A DNA stretch of 64,000 nucleotides from Parapedobacter sp964498395 (GCA_964498395.1 CAZCHE010000007.1:124001-188000), one strand, 5' to 3'. Positions 9,470 through 18,404 are shown, counted from the first letter of the stretch. The notes: generated by a model not told the origin, from the sequence alone. Program-made: numbers and translations.

Positions 9470-10351
9470 ATGATTGAACTTCCCGTCATTCCATCGCACC
9501 AATTGCAACGCAAACCCGATTGGTTGCGCGTTAAGCTCCCCGTAGGTAAGGAATACCGGCATGTACGTAGTTTGGTGGACGAGCATAAGCTCCATACCAT
9601 CTGCGAAAGTGGCAATTGCCCGAATATGGGCGAATGCTGGGGTGCTGGAACGGCTACGTTCATGATTCTAGGCAATATCTGTACACGTTCGTGTTCGTTT
9701 TGTGCGGTGGCCACGGGTCGGCCTTTGGCGGTAGACTTGGATGAGCCTAATCGGGTGGCGCAGTCCGTGAAGCTCATGCAGGTGAAACACTGTGTGATCA
9801 CTTCTGTGGATCGTGATGACTTAAAGGACGGCGGCTCCACCATTTGGGCCGAAACGGTCAATGCCATCCGCCGTGAAAGTCCGGACACTACGTTGGAAAC
9901 CCTCATCCCTGATTTCAAGGGGCAATGGGAAAACCTCGAACGCGTGCTCGCCGTACGCCCCGAAGTCGTATCGCATAACCTTGAAACCGTGCGCCGCCTT
10001 ACTCGTGAGGTGCGGATACAAGCCAAATATGACCGTAGCCTCGAATGCCTTCGTCGCATCTCGGCAGCTGGATTACGTACGAAATCGGGTATCATGCTGG
10101 GCTTCGGCGAAACAGAAGCCGACGTCATTGAAGCGATGACCGATCTATACGAAGCCGGTGTACACATCCTCACACTTGGCCAATACCTACAGCCCACTAA
10201 GGCCCATCACCCTGTCGTGGAATGGATTACGCCAGACCAATTCAAATACTACCAAGAAGTGGGTTTACGGATGGGTTTCAAATATGTGGAAAGCGGGCCA
10301 TTGGTACGCTCCTCCTACCACGCCGAGAAGCATTTGTTTGATATGCAGTAA
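9470..10351 (+). CDS. lipA: Lipoyl synthase LipA
   Basis: A 293-residue radical SAM enzyme that inserts two sulfur atoms into protein-bound octanoyl groups to make lipoate. The auxiliary cluster is bound by Cys45, Cys50 and Cys56 (CESGNCPNMGEC). The radical SAM cluster is bound by Cys71, Cys75 and Cys78 (CTRSCSFC). The C-terminal RSSYHAE provides the serine ligand of the auxiliary cluster. Length and motif order are those of a normal LipA. lipB is not adjacent. The gene stands alone between the left sugar locus and a convergent lipoprotein gene, and an exact TAnnTTTG box lies immediately upstream. Confidence 0.98.
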   Translation: MIELPVIPSHQLQRKPDWLRVKLPVGKEYRHVRSLVDEHKLHTICESGNCPNMGECWGAGTATFMILGNICTRSCSFCAVATGRPLAVDLDEPNRVAQSVKLMQVKHCVITSVDRDDLKDGGSTIWAETVNAIRRESPDTTLETLIPDFKGQWENLERVLAVRPEVVSHNLETVRRLTREVRIQAKYDRSLECLRRISAAGLRTKSGIMLGFGETEADVIEAMTDLYEAGVHILTLGQYLQPTKAHHPVVEWITPDQFKYYQEVGLRMGFKYVESGPLVRSSYHAEKHLFDMQ

Positions 10352-10361
10352 TGGCTTCCGG

Positions 10362-10949
10362 TTATTGATGGTGGCTTTTCAGGTAAAACTCACCGTCTGT
10401 AATGGAAATCTCAGCTTTATTTCTCGTGCTGTATGCCGTTGCGCTAAAGATGCCTTTGGCATGGGATGAGGTAATTTCCGTAAACCGCACCATTGCCTCG
10501 TCGCCGACGAAAATAGACGGATAATTCGACCGCAACAATACCGCGGCAAAGCTTTCCCCTTGCTCATCGGTATAGACCAATTCGATGCCCGAAAAATTAA
10601 TCCCACTATAGGGCACAGGATTTTGTAATTGGTAGTCAACATTCGTCTTAATGGCTTCCTTGCTCCTGACACTGATGCTAATACTATTCTTGACCGGCAC
10701 TACCTGCGCATCCTGCAAATTATTAAGCCCAGTGATAGCCGCCGTATAAAAATTATATTCGGGTAATAGAAAAAAACCGACCATGTTATTCGGGATTTGG
10801 GCCGTATAACTTTTCTGGGCACCATCCACCTTGAAGCGGATATAATAATCGCCTGTTTCCTCTTTTATTGGAGATTCTCCCTTTTTGCACCCCGAAACGG
10901 CCACCAGCAATACAAAGAACAATAAATAAATCTGTTTCATCCTGATCAT
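10362..10949 (-). CDS. Hypothetical lipoprotein with C-terminal beta-rich domain
   Basis: An exported lipoprotein of about 195 residues. I place the start at the ATG at 10949 (MIRMKQIYLL) because the longer frame would run into the upstream gene, which stops at 10964. An ATG at 10940 is an alternative. A signal peptide ends in the lipobox VAVSGC followed by KKGES. The mature part starts with YYIRFKVDGAQKSY, a pattern common in small Bacteroidota lipoproteins of unknown role, and remains beta-strand-rich to the end. I do not recognise a named family. It is probably co-transcribed with the upstream Yip1-like membrane protein, and it converges with lipA with only ten bases between stops. Confidence 0.75.
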   Translation of the reverse strand: MIRMKQIYLLFFVLLVAVSGCKKGESPIKEETGDYYIRFKVDGAQKSYTAQIPNNMVGFFLLPEYNFYTAAITGLNNLQDAQVVPVKNSISISVRSKEAIKTNVDYQLQNPVPYSGINFSGIELVYTDEQGESFAAVLLRSNYPSIFVGDEAMVRFTEITSSHAKGIFSATAYSTRNKAEISITDGEFYLKSHHQ

Positions 10950-10963
10950 TGATACACTTCCAA

Positions 10964-11632
10964 CTAAAATGCCTGAACGATTTTCCCCGTGAAGTAAAAC
11001 GATAGCAGCACGGCGGCAGGCGAAAGATACCACACTAATACGTCTTTGGTACCGGCCGCACGCAAGGACTGCTTCAAAATATTGATAAACATAAGCAAAA
11101 TGTAAAAGACCAGCACCAGTACGAAACCGGCCTTTTGCAGCACGGCGGTAAAACCACCGAAAACCAACCCTTCAAGTGTGCGTTCATCCAAAATGAATTT
11201 CGAGCTGATGAATAATAGCAAGACCAGCGCGACAAACGGAATGGCAGACAAGCCACCGGTGAGCATTTCATTCTTGAAATTCGGTTTTCCGGACAGTAGC
11301 TTGATACCAAACGAACTGGCCGAAAGCAACAGTAAAAACACCACGGCCACGAGCATGCTTTTCATTATAATGCTAAACCCTGACACATATTCTCGTAGGT
11401 CAGACGGAATCGCAAAATACGTAAAAATCGCACAGAGGATGGAGGCAGAAAGGATAAGTATCAATGAATGGAAATAGGTTTTTTCCGTACGGCTGGCAAA
11501 CAAAGAATAAGTGCCATCCATGGGTGATAAGAAAACCTTCTTAATCAAGTTGAGCAAATCTTCCTTATAAAACCGCTTCAGTTCTTCCTTGTCTACCACC
11601 GGCGTAGCCGCTATGTTTTCATTTTCTATCAT
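10964..11632 (-). CDS. Yip1-like integral membrane protein
   Basis: A 222-residue inner-membrane protein with a cytoplasmic head (about 55 residues, including FYKEDLLNLIKKVFLSPMDGTYSLF) and five hydrophobic helices spread over residues 55-222. The layout and the start of the membrane part resemble the Yip1 domain family (PF04893) widespread in bacteria, whose role there is unknown. The start ATG at 11632 faces the divergent TPR kinase gene across 157 bases. The following lipoprotein starts 15 bases after its stop, so they form a two-gene unit. No enzymatic motif is visible. Confidence 0.7.
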   Translation of the reverse strand: MIENENIAATPVVDKEELKRFYKEDLLNLIKKVFLSPMDGTYSLFASRTEKTYFHSLILILSASILCAIFTYFAIPSDLREYVSGFSIIMKSMLVAVVFLLLLSASSFGIKLLSGKPNFKNEMLTGGLSAIPFVALVLLLFISSKFILDERTLEGLVFGGFTAVLQKAGFVLVLVFYILLMFINILKQSLRAAGTKDVLVWYLSPAAVLLSFYFTGKIVQAF

Positions 11633-11789
11633 GGTTCTCGTGTTTTAAGTTATAGCCTGACACTAAACTACACTGCTTTCTCAGGTTAGGCAACTACCGA
11701 TTATTTATTGCAGTGATTTGACCTATAACTGCAGGCATTACCGGAATAATTGATAACTTTAACTTGTCAATCATAAAGTAAACTTCCCC

Positions 11790-13865
11790 ATGGCTCGAAT
11801 ATTGATTTTTGCTGCTTGCATTTTCTTGCCAATCACCATGCAGGCGCAACAGCGGGAAATTGATTCGCTATTGCGATTGATGAATACCTCTCCGACAAAT
11901 GATAGCCTTCGTTTGGCATACCTGAATGATTTGGCCTACCATTTTTCCACTACGAATCCAGACAGCGGGCTATTGATGGCAAAAAAGGCGTTGCCGTTGA
12001 GCATCGAACTCGATGATATTAGCGCGCAAGCATCTGCCCATAGTAACCGTGGCATCAACCACTGGGCAAAAGGCGAGGATTCGCTTGCCCTTGCGGCCTA
12101 TGAGCAGGCACTACACTTACACGTGAACGCAAAAAACGAAAATGGGCAGGCTCGTGCATTCAACAATATGGCGCTCATCTACTACAACCTGAACCAATAC
12201 CCGAAAGCCATCGATTACCATGAAAAAGCGTTGGCCATTTTTGAAGCGCATGACCATAAAGTGGGAATACTCAATTCCTACAACAATATGGGGGTGATTT
12301 TTCTGGCGATGGATGACTACCCCAGGGCTTTGCAGGCTTTTTTTGACGCACTCCGCATCGCAGACGATGAAAGTGAGGCTTCGGTAAACGCACTGATCAA
12401 TATCGGGTTGGTATATAAGCACCAAGGCAAGTATGGCGATGCGCTCCGTCATTACCGACAAGCATTGACCTTCTACGATAGTATCGGAAACCGACAAGGA
12501 AGTGCCAATGTATTGGGCAATATAGGGGTGGTATATAGCAATATGGGCCTGCCGGATACGGCAATCGTCTATTTTGAACGCGCGCTCTCCATCAACAACA
12601 CCATCGGTAACCAACGCCGTATTGCCGGAGACCTCGCCAATATCGGTGTGGCATACAAACACGCCGGAAACACCAATCAAGCCATTAATTACCTCAAACA
12701 AGCGATCTCCGAGTATGAACAAACGCAGGACAAGGCTAATCTATCATTAGCGCTCAATGAACTAGCCAATGTATTATTGCTCGTACCGGATGTGTCAACC
12801 ACACATGAAGCCAAACAATTGCTCCAGCGTGCGCTGCTGCTAGCCCAGGAAACCGGAAGCCTGGAAAATGAAAGTGTGTCATGGTTAGGCCTTAGCCGCA
12901 TCTATGAACGGGAAAACAAGTCTGGGGAAGCGCTCCATGCGTATAAACAGCATGTGCGACTACGTGATAGCGTATACAATGCCGAAAAGGAAAAAGAACT
13001 CGTCAGCCAATCCCTGCAATTTGATTTCGACAAGAAAGAGGCTTTGCTTAAATCGACCCTCGAAAATGAAAAGGCATTGGCCACTGCTGAAATAAAACGA
13101 CAGCGACTAATCAAGAGTGTGTTTGCCTATGGAGGGGCGCTGTTTGTAATCATTGCCGCCACCGCCTATCTCCTGTATAAAAAAAGAAGGGATGCCGATG
13201 AACGCCGCAGGGAAGCAGAATTCAAAACCCTAGTGGCTGAAACCGAAATGAAGGCCCTGCGGGCCCAGATGAATCCCCATTTTATCTTCAATTCGCTAAA
13301 TGCCATCAGCAGCTTCATAACCAAAGAAGACCTCCGCAAGGCAGACGAATACTTGACCAAATTTGCTGCGGTAATGCGAATGATCCTCGAAAACTCGGAG
13401 CATAAGGAAATCAGCTTAGCCGATGACCTCAAGGCCCTTGAATTATATATGCAACTGGAGGCTGCACGGGTAAGAAACCCGTTCACCTACGAGATCCGCA
13501 TTGACGAAACATTGGATCCCGACAACATCTTGGTGCCCCCACTCATTATACAACCCTTCGTGGAAAATAGTATCTGGCATGGGCTTGCCGGCAAGGATGG
13601 GCCGGGAAAAATCGTGATCAGCATCCAGCACGAAGGTGACCGAATACGCTGTTCGGTAGAAGATGACGGCGTAGGTCTTCACCGACCGACGACCGGCGTA
13701 CCGAACACGCATACCAAGGCAAGGCAGTCGATGGGTATACGGATTACGGAATCCAGAATAGCCATCGCCAATAAGGGGATGCCCTTGCAGAACAATATCC
13801 GTTTTATTCCGCTAGGCGAAGGGCTTCGGGTAGAAGTTGACCTCCCCCTAGCATTAAACTATTGA
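11790..13865 (+). CDS. TPR-containing LytS-type sensor histidine kinase
   Basis: A 691-residue membrane sensor. The signal peptide (residues 1-20, ending MQAQQ) is followed by about seven tetratricopeptide repeats to roughly residue 370 (words such as ARAFNNMALIYYNLNQYPKAIDYHEKAL), which lie in the periplasm. A coiled coil precedes one membrane helix near 440-460. The cytoplasmic part is a His_kinase (PF06580) domain: QMNPHFIFNSLNAISSFI has the phospho-His at 497. The ATP-binding domain ends with IIQPFVENSIWHG and an N-box/G-box. The LytTR response regulator follows three bases later, so they form a cognate pair. What the TPR sensor detects is unknown. Confidence 0.95.
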   Translation: MARILIFAACIFLPITMQAQQREIDSLLRLMNTSPTNDSLRLAYLNDLAYHFSTTNPDSGLLMAKKALPLSIELDDISAQASAHSNRGINHWAKGEDSLALAAYEQALHLHVNAKNENGQARAFNNMALIYYNLNQYPKAIDYHEKALAIFEAHDHKVGILNSYNNMGVIFLAMDDYPRALQAFFDALRIADDESEASVNALINIGLVYKHQGKYGDALRHYRQALTFYDSIGNRQGSANVLGNIGVVYSNMGLPDTAIVYFERALSINNTIGNQRRIAGDLANIGVAYKHAGNTNQAINYLKQAISEYEQTQDKANLSLALNELANVLLLVPDVSTTHEAKQLLQRALLLAQETGSLENESVSWLGLSRIYERENKSGEALHAYKQHVRLRDSVYNAEKEKELVSQSLQFDFDKKEALLKSTLENEKALATAEIKRQRLIKSVFAYGGALFVIIAATAYLLYKKRRDADERRREAEFKTLVAETEMKALRAQMNPHFIFNSLNAISSFITKEDLRKADEYLTKFAAVMRMILENSEHKEISLADDLKALELYMQLEAARVRNPFTYEIRIDETLDPDNILVPPLIIQPFVENSIWHGLAGKDGPGKIVISIQHEGDRIRCSVEDDGVGLHRPTTGVPNTHTKARQSMGIRITESRIAIANKGMPLQNNIRFIPLGEGLRVEVDLPLALNY

Positions 13866-13868
13866 CCC

Positions 13869-14621
13869 GTGATTAGCGCCATTATTATTGATGATGAACC
13901 CCACTGCATTGCCCGGCTTTCGCATTTGCTCCAACTGCATTGCCAACAAACCGTCAAATTGGTAGGTAGTTATGAACACGCGGATGCCGCTATCGCAGGC
14001 ATAAAGCAGGAGCAACCCCAACTCGTTTTCCTTGACGTACAATTGCAAGGAACTACTGGCTTTGACTTGCTTAGGCAATTGCCTTCCACGCCCTTCCAGC
14101 TTATCTTCACCACAGCATACGAACGGTATGCATTGGAAGCGTTTAAATTCAGTGCCATGGATTACCTCTTGAAGCCTATTGCGGAAAGCGACCTACTTCA
14201 GGCCATCCAAAAAATAGTCGCCGCGACGGAAAAAGACAAGTTGTTCAAGCAATTGGAAGTACTATACAGCCATCTTCATCCGAATAACTACCCCTCCAAA
14301 AAAATAAGTATCCCAACGGTACATGGCTTGGAATTTCTAGCGGTAGACGAGATTCTATATTGCCAGGCAGACGCCAATTATACCATCCTCTATTTAAAGG
14401 ATAAACAGCAATTACTGGTGGCAAAAACACTCAAGGAATTCGAGGCACTGCTTAGCGAATCAGGTTTCTTCAGGGTTCATCATTCACACCTTGTTAATCT
14501 TCACGCCGTGAAAAAATACCATAAGGGTAAGGGAGGGTATCTTATCTTAGAAAATGGAGTGGAAATTGAGGTGTCCACGCGGCGTAAACTGGATTTTCTC
14601 AAGGCGATATCCGAGCTATAA
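13869..14621 (+). CDS. LytTR-family response regulator
   Basis: A 250-residue transcription regulator and partner of the upstream kinase. The receiver domain (about 1-120) has the acidic pair in IIDDEPHC, phospho-Asp56 in LVFLDVQLQG and the conserved Lys in YLLKPI. The LytTR DNA-binding domain follows at about 145-250, with IPTVHGLEFLAVDEILYCQADANYTILYL and FFRVHHSHLVNL. The start codon is GTG at 13869, three bases after the kinase stop; no nearby ATG keeps the first beta strand intact. The gene converges with an MFS transporter gene 39 bases away. Confidence 0.96.
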   Translation: MISAIIIDDEPHCIARLSHLLQLHCQQTVKLVGSYEHADAAIAGIKQEQPQLVFLDVQLQGTTGFDLLRQLPSTPFQLIFTTAYERYALEAFKFSAMDYLLKPIAESDLLQAIQKIVAATEKDKLFKQLEVLYSHLHPNNYPSKKISIPTVHGLEFLAVDEILYCQADANYTILYLKDKQQLLVAKTLKEFEALLSESGFFRVHHSHLVNLHAVKKYHKGKGGYLILENGVEIEVSTRRKLDFLKAISEL

Positions 14622-14660
14622 TTTAGAAGCCCCCACCGTCCGTCTGCTTGCGCCGGGCGC

Positions 14661-15848
14661 CTATTGTGGTTCCGTACGAGGTTGCGAAAACGTGCCTTTG
14701 AGTAAATACAGCAACGCTAACAACGCAATTCCTGCAGAAGCGTACAGGATATAAGGTATCCGCATAATCACATCGTGGTACACCCACCCAGCTAGCAATG
14801 CGCCTAACCCTATTCCCGCTTCCAACGCAATATACATGGTCGCCATGGCCTTGCCACGGTGCTGTGGGTGGCTAAGGTCTATCGTCCAAGCATTGACTGC
14901 GGGTGACAGGATGCCTGTACCGATACCGTAAATAGAAGCACCTAACATTAGCCAGAACAGGTTGTCACCGTATCCCAAGACACAAAGGGAAATAATCATG
15001 ATGATCAAACCGACCTTGATCACCCCCACACGCCCGTATTGATCAGAAAGACGTCCGGCAACGAAACGAATAAGTAAGGAGGCGATGGTAAAGGCCACAA
15101 AGAACAACCCCTTATTAGCGATGCCCATGTAGCCGGTCCAATCAGGGATCAAGGTAAGGATAACTCCATAAGCCACATAAGATAATAAGGTAACCAATGC
15201 CGCCGGAAGCACCCGCAAGTCGATGATGTCATGCCGTGATATCCGAAAAGACGACCAGCTGAGCCGTTGCCGCTGTGCCTTGGGCAACGTCTCTTTCATA
15301 TTCATCAAGATGACAATGGAAAGCAGTGCAAATACGGAAGAACAATAAAAAAGGGCGTCCATGGAATAATGCTGGCTAATGGCACTGCCCACCGCTGGGC
15401 CGATTGCCATGCCCATGCTGAAGCTCAACCCATGGATCCCGGCAGCTTCGCCCCACCGCTCCCTCGGGATTACATCTGCTACGTAGGCTGCGGTGGCAGT
15501 AGGCTTAAAACCGGTAGAAAAACCATGGATAAGCCGAAGGAAAAGGAAACCGGCAACACTACTCAATACCGGATATAAGAAACCACATACGAAGCATACG
15601 ATTGACCCCACGGCCATGACAGGTACCCGACCCACGGTATCCGTAAGCTTGCCGCTGAATGGTCTTGAAATACCGGCCGTCAAGGTAAACAATGCAATGA
15701 TTAGCCCTTTATATTCCCCACCTCCCATGCTGCTAAGGTATGCCGGTAATTCGGGAATCAGCATATTGAAACTGGCCGAAAAAAGGAGCGAACTGAGGCA
15801 AAGTAAAGCAAAGGGGAGATTGTATATCGGGTGCTGCTGTGTGGGCAT
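14661..15848 (-). CDS. MFS transporter
   Basis: A twelve-helix major facilitator of about 395 residues. Loop motifs are those of drug/metabolite exporters: FSGKLTDTVGRVPVM between helices 2 and 3 (motif A-like), a second copy ADRV-like AGRLSDQYGRVGVI in the second half, and the helix 5 region GFKPTATAAYVADVIPRERWGEAAG. I choose the ATG at 15848 (MPTQQHPIYNLP). A longer TTG start at 15872 would lie inside an exact -7 promoter element. The substrate cannot be predicted. It is divergent from the toxin-antitoxin pair. Confidence 0.9.
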   Translation of the reverse strand: MPTQQHPIYNLPFALLCLSSLLFSASFNMLIPELPAYLSSMGGGEYKGLIIALFTLTAGISRPFSGKLTDTVGRVPVMAVGSIVCFVCGFLYPVLSSVAGFLFLRLIHGFSTGFKPTATAAYVADVIPRERWGEAAGIHGLSFSMGMAIGPAVGSAISQHYSMDALFYCSSVFALLSIVILMNMKETLPKAQRQRLSWSSFRISRHDIIDLRVLPAALVTLLSYVAYGVILTLIPDWTGYMGIANKGLFFVAFTIASLLIRFVAGRLSDQYGRVGVIKVGLIIMIISLCVLGYGDNLFWLMLGASIYGIGTGILSPAVNAWTIDLSHPQHRGKAMATMYIALEAGIGLGALLAGWVYHDVIMRIPYILYASAGIALLALLYLLKGTFSQPRTEPQ

Positions 15849-15869
15849 ATGATAAAGCGATGAGGTCGG

Positions 15870-15877
15870 CAAAGTTA
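15870..15877 (-). promoter_or_regulatory. -7 element TAACTTTG of the MFS gene
   Basis: On the minus strand TAACTTTG fits TAnnTTTG exactly, 21 bases before the MFS ATG at 15848, giving a short leader. No matching -33 TTG was found. Its position argues against the longer TTG-initiated reading of the MFS gene. Confidence 0.5.
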
Positions 15878-15930
15878 ATAAAATATCCCATGTCTTAACG
15901 GATATAGCTAATCTCCACCAAATAAATAAC

Positions 15931-15948
15931 CATACGTTTTATACGTAT
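15931..15948. promoter_or_regulatory. Palindromic operator candidate of the toxin-antitoxin pair
   Basis: The stretch CATACGTTTTATACGTAT holds two ATACGT words, the second within the perfect 8-base palindrome ATACGTAT. A TATCTTTA box (15966-15973, one mismatch to TAnnTTTG) follows 17 bases before the antitoxin ATG. RHH antitoxins repress their own operons by binding such short palindromes, so this is the natural operator candidate. Confidence 0.5.
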
Positions 15949-15989
15949 ATTTCATACATATTTCATATCTTTACAGAAAGGATCAAAAG

Positions 15990-16223
15990 ATGACATCTTA
16001 TACCAGCACTTTGCCCGACGACTTGCACGAGCTTTTGCAGCAAAAAGCCAAAACGCTTGCCGTTCCCAAAAACAAGCTGATTGAAAAAGCATTGCGGTTG
16101 TATTTGGAGCATTTGGAGAAAGCGGAGTATGCCCGTTCATATAAGCGTGCCGCTAGCGATGCAGAAACACTAGCCATCGCAGAAGAAGGTATGGCAAACT
16201 ACCTCAAGCAATTGGAAGAATGA
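15990..16223 (+). CDS. Ribbon-helix-helix antitoxin
   Basis: A 77-residue antitoxin of the ribbon-helix-helix type. The first residues (SYTSTLPDDLHELLQQKAK) form the DNA-binding strand and first helix, followed by the second helix (KNKLIEKALRLYLEHLEK). The acidic and Ala-rich tail (about 45-77) would wrap the toxin. Its last four bases overlap the toxin start (ATGA), the standard arrangement for a toxin-antitoxin operon. It should neutralise the downstream MazF/PemK-like toxin and repress the shared promoter through the palindromes just upstream. Confidence 0.88.
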   Translation: MTSYTSTLPDDLHELLQQKAKTLAVPKNKLIEKALRLYLEHLEKAEYARSYKRAASDAETLAIAEEGMANYLKQLEE

Positions 16224-16552
16224 AGCAAGGTGAGATCTGGCAAGCTGATTTGAACCCCGTAAAAGGCAGTGAGCAAGCAGGATTCCGGCCTGTTGTTATC
16301 ATTAGTGGTGATTTATTGAACCAATATTTGAATGTAGTCATTACCATCCCGTTGACGACCAGCATCAAAAACTACAAAGGAAACCCCATTTTAGCACCTG
16401 ATGCACAAAACGGCTTACGTGATCCATCAGAAATGTTAGTTTTTCATATCCGTTCCATTTCCAAAGATCGATTGCGAAAAAAAATCGGGCAGATTGAACC
16501 ACAAGAATTGAAAACAGCGTTGAAAACGCTAAATGATATTTTAACATATTAA
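16220..16552 (+). CDS. MazF/PemK-family endoribonuclease toxin
   Basis: A 110-residue toxin of the MazF/PemK/CcdB-like fold that cuts mRNA at short sequences. Family marks are the opening GEIWQADLNPVKGSEQAGFRPVVIIS, with the catalytic-type Arg in the loop, the strand VVITIPLTTSI, and VFHIRSISKDRL, whose Arg-Ser-Ile lies near the second conserved Arg/Ser-Thr position. The length is full, no frameshift is seen, and translation is coupled to the antitoxin. A DNA methyltransferase-type repair gene starts 12 bases later on the same strand and may be read through. Confidence 0.9.
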   Translation: MKQGEIWQADLNPVKGSEQAGFRPVVIISGDLLNQYLNVVITIPLTTSIKNYKGNPILAPDAQNGLRDPSEMLVFHIRSISKDRLRKKIGQIEPQELKTALKTLNDILTY

Positions 16553-16564
16553 ATACCACTAGCC

Positions 16565-17047
16565 ATGGAAATACAAGAAGCGTTCATACAAACCCCTCTG
16601 GGAATAACCGCCATCAAAGGCGACGAAGATGGCCTTGTTTCCATATCAGTGCTCAATTCGGATACCATCCAGCCGTCAACAGGCATCCCAGCCTGTTTGC
16701 AAGCGGCAGCCACGCAACTAGCGGAATATTTTGCCGGTACGCGGCAAACCTTTCAGTTGACGCTGAACCCAAAAGGCACGGATTTCCAAAAAAGCGTTTG
16801 GATGGAATTACTCCATATCCCTTATGGGAAGACCTTTTCGTATTTGGACCTTTCCAGAAAACTGGGCGATGTAAAGGCTATCCGCGCAGTGGCGGCAGCC
16901 AATGGCCAAAATCCCTTTTGGATTGTCGTACCTTGCCACCGGGTTATCGGCCGCGATGGATCGCTCACGGGGTATGCCGGTGGATTATGGCGTAAGAAAT
17001 GGTTACTAGAGCATGAAAGCCCTTACAAACAGCAAACGCTGTTTTGA
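16565..17047 (+). CDS. ogt: Methylated-DNA--protein-cysteine S-methyltransferase
   Basis: A 160-residue suicide repair protein that moves the alkyl group from O6-alkylguanine to its own cysteine. The active site IVVPCHRVIG places the acceptor Cys at 124. The helix-turn-helix part is at about 83-112 (IPYGKTFSYLDLSRKLG, AIRAVAAANGQNP with the arginine finger), and the C-terminal GYAGGLWRKKWLLEHE is standard. There is no N-terminal Ada regulatory domain, so it is of the Ogt/MGMT type. It follows the toxin gene closely, converges with a GH88 gene, and appears complete. Confidence 0.96.
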   Translation: MEIQEAFIQTPLGITAIKGDEDGLVSISVLNSDTIQPSTGIPACLQAAATQLAEYFAGTRQTFQLTLNPKGTDFQKSVWMELLHIPYGKTFSYLDLSRKLGDVKAIRAVAAANGQNPFWIVVPCHRVIGRDGSLTGYAGGLWRKKWLLEHESPYKQQTLF

Positions 17048-17084
17048 TTAGCTGTCATACCGTAATTGATGTATCACACATTGA

Positions 17085-18335
17085 TTAGTCAAACAACCCT
17101 TTTCCTTCCAATAATCGCTTATACCGCATCAACGCTTCGATATAGTAATAGTCGGCATAGGTCAATGGCACATCAATTTCGCTATTGTGAGGTATGGAAC
17201 CCACGCTGTACTGCAGAATAAACCCGCCATTGGTACCAGCGGCTGCTTTATACGGTGTAGCTGATAGGCTTTGCAGCATTTTCTCTGCTTTGCTCAGGTA
17301 ACCTGCACTTTCGTCACCTTCGGTATGGGTACTCAGTTCAATCAGTGCTGAAGCGAGTATCGAGGCGGTAGACACATCCCTATTAGTCTTGTATTGCTCA
17401 GCATAAGGGCTATCGTCGGTTAAATCAGGTGCATTAAAATCCCAATAGGGCACCAGATCTTCTGGCATGTTAGGATGGTTGAGGATGAACGCTGCCAAGT
17501 TTTTAGCAAAATCCAGATACGCGGTATCGCCCGTTTCGCGATACATCATCACATAACCATACAGGCCCCATGCTTGCCCACGAGCCCAGGCAGATTCGTC
17601 AAATGCCCCCTGCGCCGTTTTCCGCCCTACGATACTGCCGTCTTCCGGGTTATAATCGATGACATGGTAACTGCTGTAATCTGGACGGTAATGGTTTTGG
17701 ATAGTGGTATTCGCATGGATTACGGCAATGTCATAGTACTTCACATCACCACTCAACTTGGAGGCCTGGGTTAGAAACTCCAAGTTCATCATGTTATCGA
17801 TAATGACAGGGTAAGTCCAGCCTTCCCACGAGCGGATGGCCTTCACCGTGGGGTTGTACCGGCTGATCAATGATTCGGCTCCCGTAAGCAATATTTCCCT
17901 ATATGCTGCTGTATCGCCCGTAAGCCGCAGCGCGTTGCCAAAGCTGCAATAGAGCATGAACCCAAGATCGTGTGTGCCTGTATTGTGCTTTTCGTTCTCG
18001 AGTATCGTTAATTTATCTTTTGCCAGGTTAAGCAGTTCTTCATCACCCGAATACTCATAAAGGTAAAGTAGCGAACCGGGATAAAACCCCGATGTCCACC
18101 ACGCCGTATTGGAGCTTACGCTGGTATCACCTTGGAATGTACGTGGCATACGGTCGTCAGGCACATTTCCGGCCAATACTTTTATCTGGGATACGGCATC
18201 GTCAAGTTGCGCGGTGATAAATGCGGCACCTAACTGTGGGCTAAGATGTTGTTTCTGCGTTTCAGGCTGGCAAGCCGCGGCAAACATAACAATCTCCACA
18301 GCCATAAACATAACGAAGTTCCACGATGTTTTCAT
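17085..18335 (-). CDS. GH88 unsaturated glucuronyl hydrolase, orphan copy
   Basis: A 416-residue GH88 enzyme, similar along its whole length to the protein at 1514-2701 but clearly diverged. It has a lipoprotein-type signal: FAAACQPET puts the lipobox Cys at residue 22, so this copy is membrane-anchored while the other is soluble. Conserved points are WWTSGFYPGSLLYLYEY, GTHDLGFMLYCSFGNA with the first catalytic Asp, WTYPVIIDNMMNLEFL with the second, ESAWARGQAWGLYGYVMMYRETG, and SEIDVPLTYADYYYIEALMRYK. No lyase, SusCD or regulator flanks it, so it is an isolated gene. A TATCTTTG box lies 62 bases upstream of its start. Confidence 0.94.
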   Translation of the reverse strand: MKTSWNFVMFMAVEIVMFAAACQPETQKQHLSPQLGAAFITAQLDDAVSQIKVLAGNVPDDRMPRTFQGDTSVSSNTAWWTSGFYPGSLLYLYEYSGDEELLNLAKDKLTILENEKHNTGTHDLGFMLYCSFGNALRLTGDTAAYREILLTGAESLISRYNPTVKAIRSWEGWTYPVIIDNMMNLEFLTQASKLSGDVKYYDIAVIHANTTIQNHYRPDYSSYHVIDYNPEDGSIVGRKTAQGAFDESAWARGQAWGLYGYVMMYRETGDTAYLDFAKNLAAFILNHPNMPEDLVPYWDFNAPDLTDDSPYAEQYKTNRDVSTASILASALIELSTHTEGDESAGYLSKAEKMLQSLSATPYKAAAGTNGGFILQYSVGSIPHNSEIDVPLTYADYYYIEALMRYKRLLEGKGLFD

Positions 18336-18396
18336 TTTGTAGCTATAGGTTTGAAAAATAATATCCTTGTTTAACTGGCTTTCATCACATCTTTTC

Positions 18397-18404
18397 CAAA
18401 GATA
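18397..18404 (-). promoter_or_regulatory. -7 element TATCTTTG of the orphan GH88 gene
   Basis: The minus-strand 8-mer TATCTTTG matches TAnnTTTG exactly and lies 62 bases upstream of the GH88 ATG at 18335. No clean -33 TTG was found at 19-21 bases. Confidence 0.4.

Noticed and set aside
12117..12722. 201-codon minus-strand frame opposite the TPR kinase
   Set aside because: It mirrors the repeated TPR codons, which leaves the opposite strand open; no independent features.
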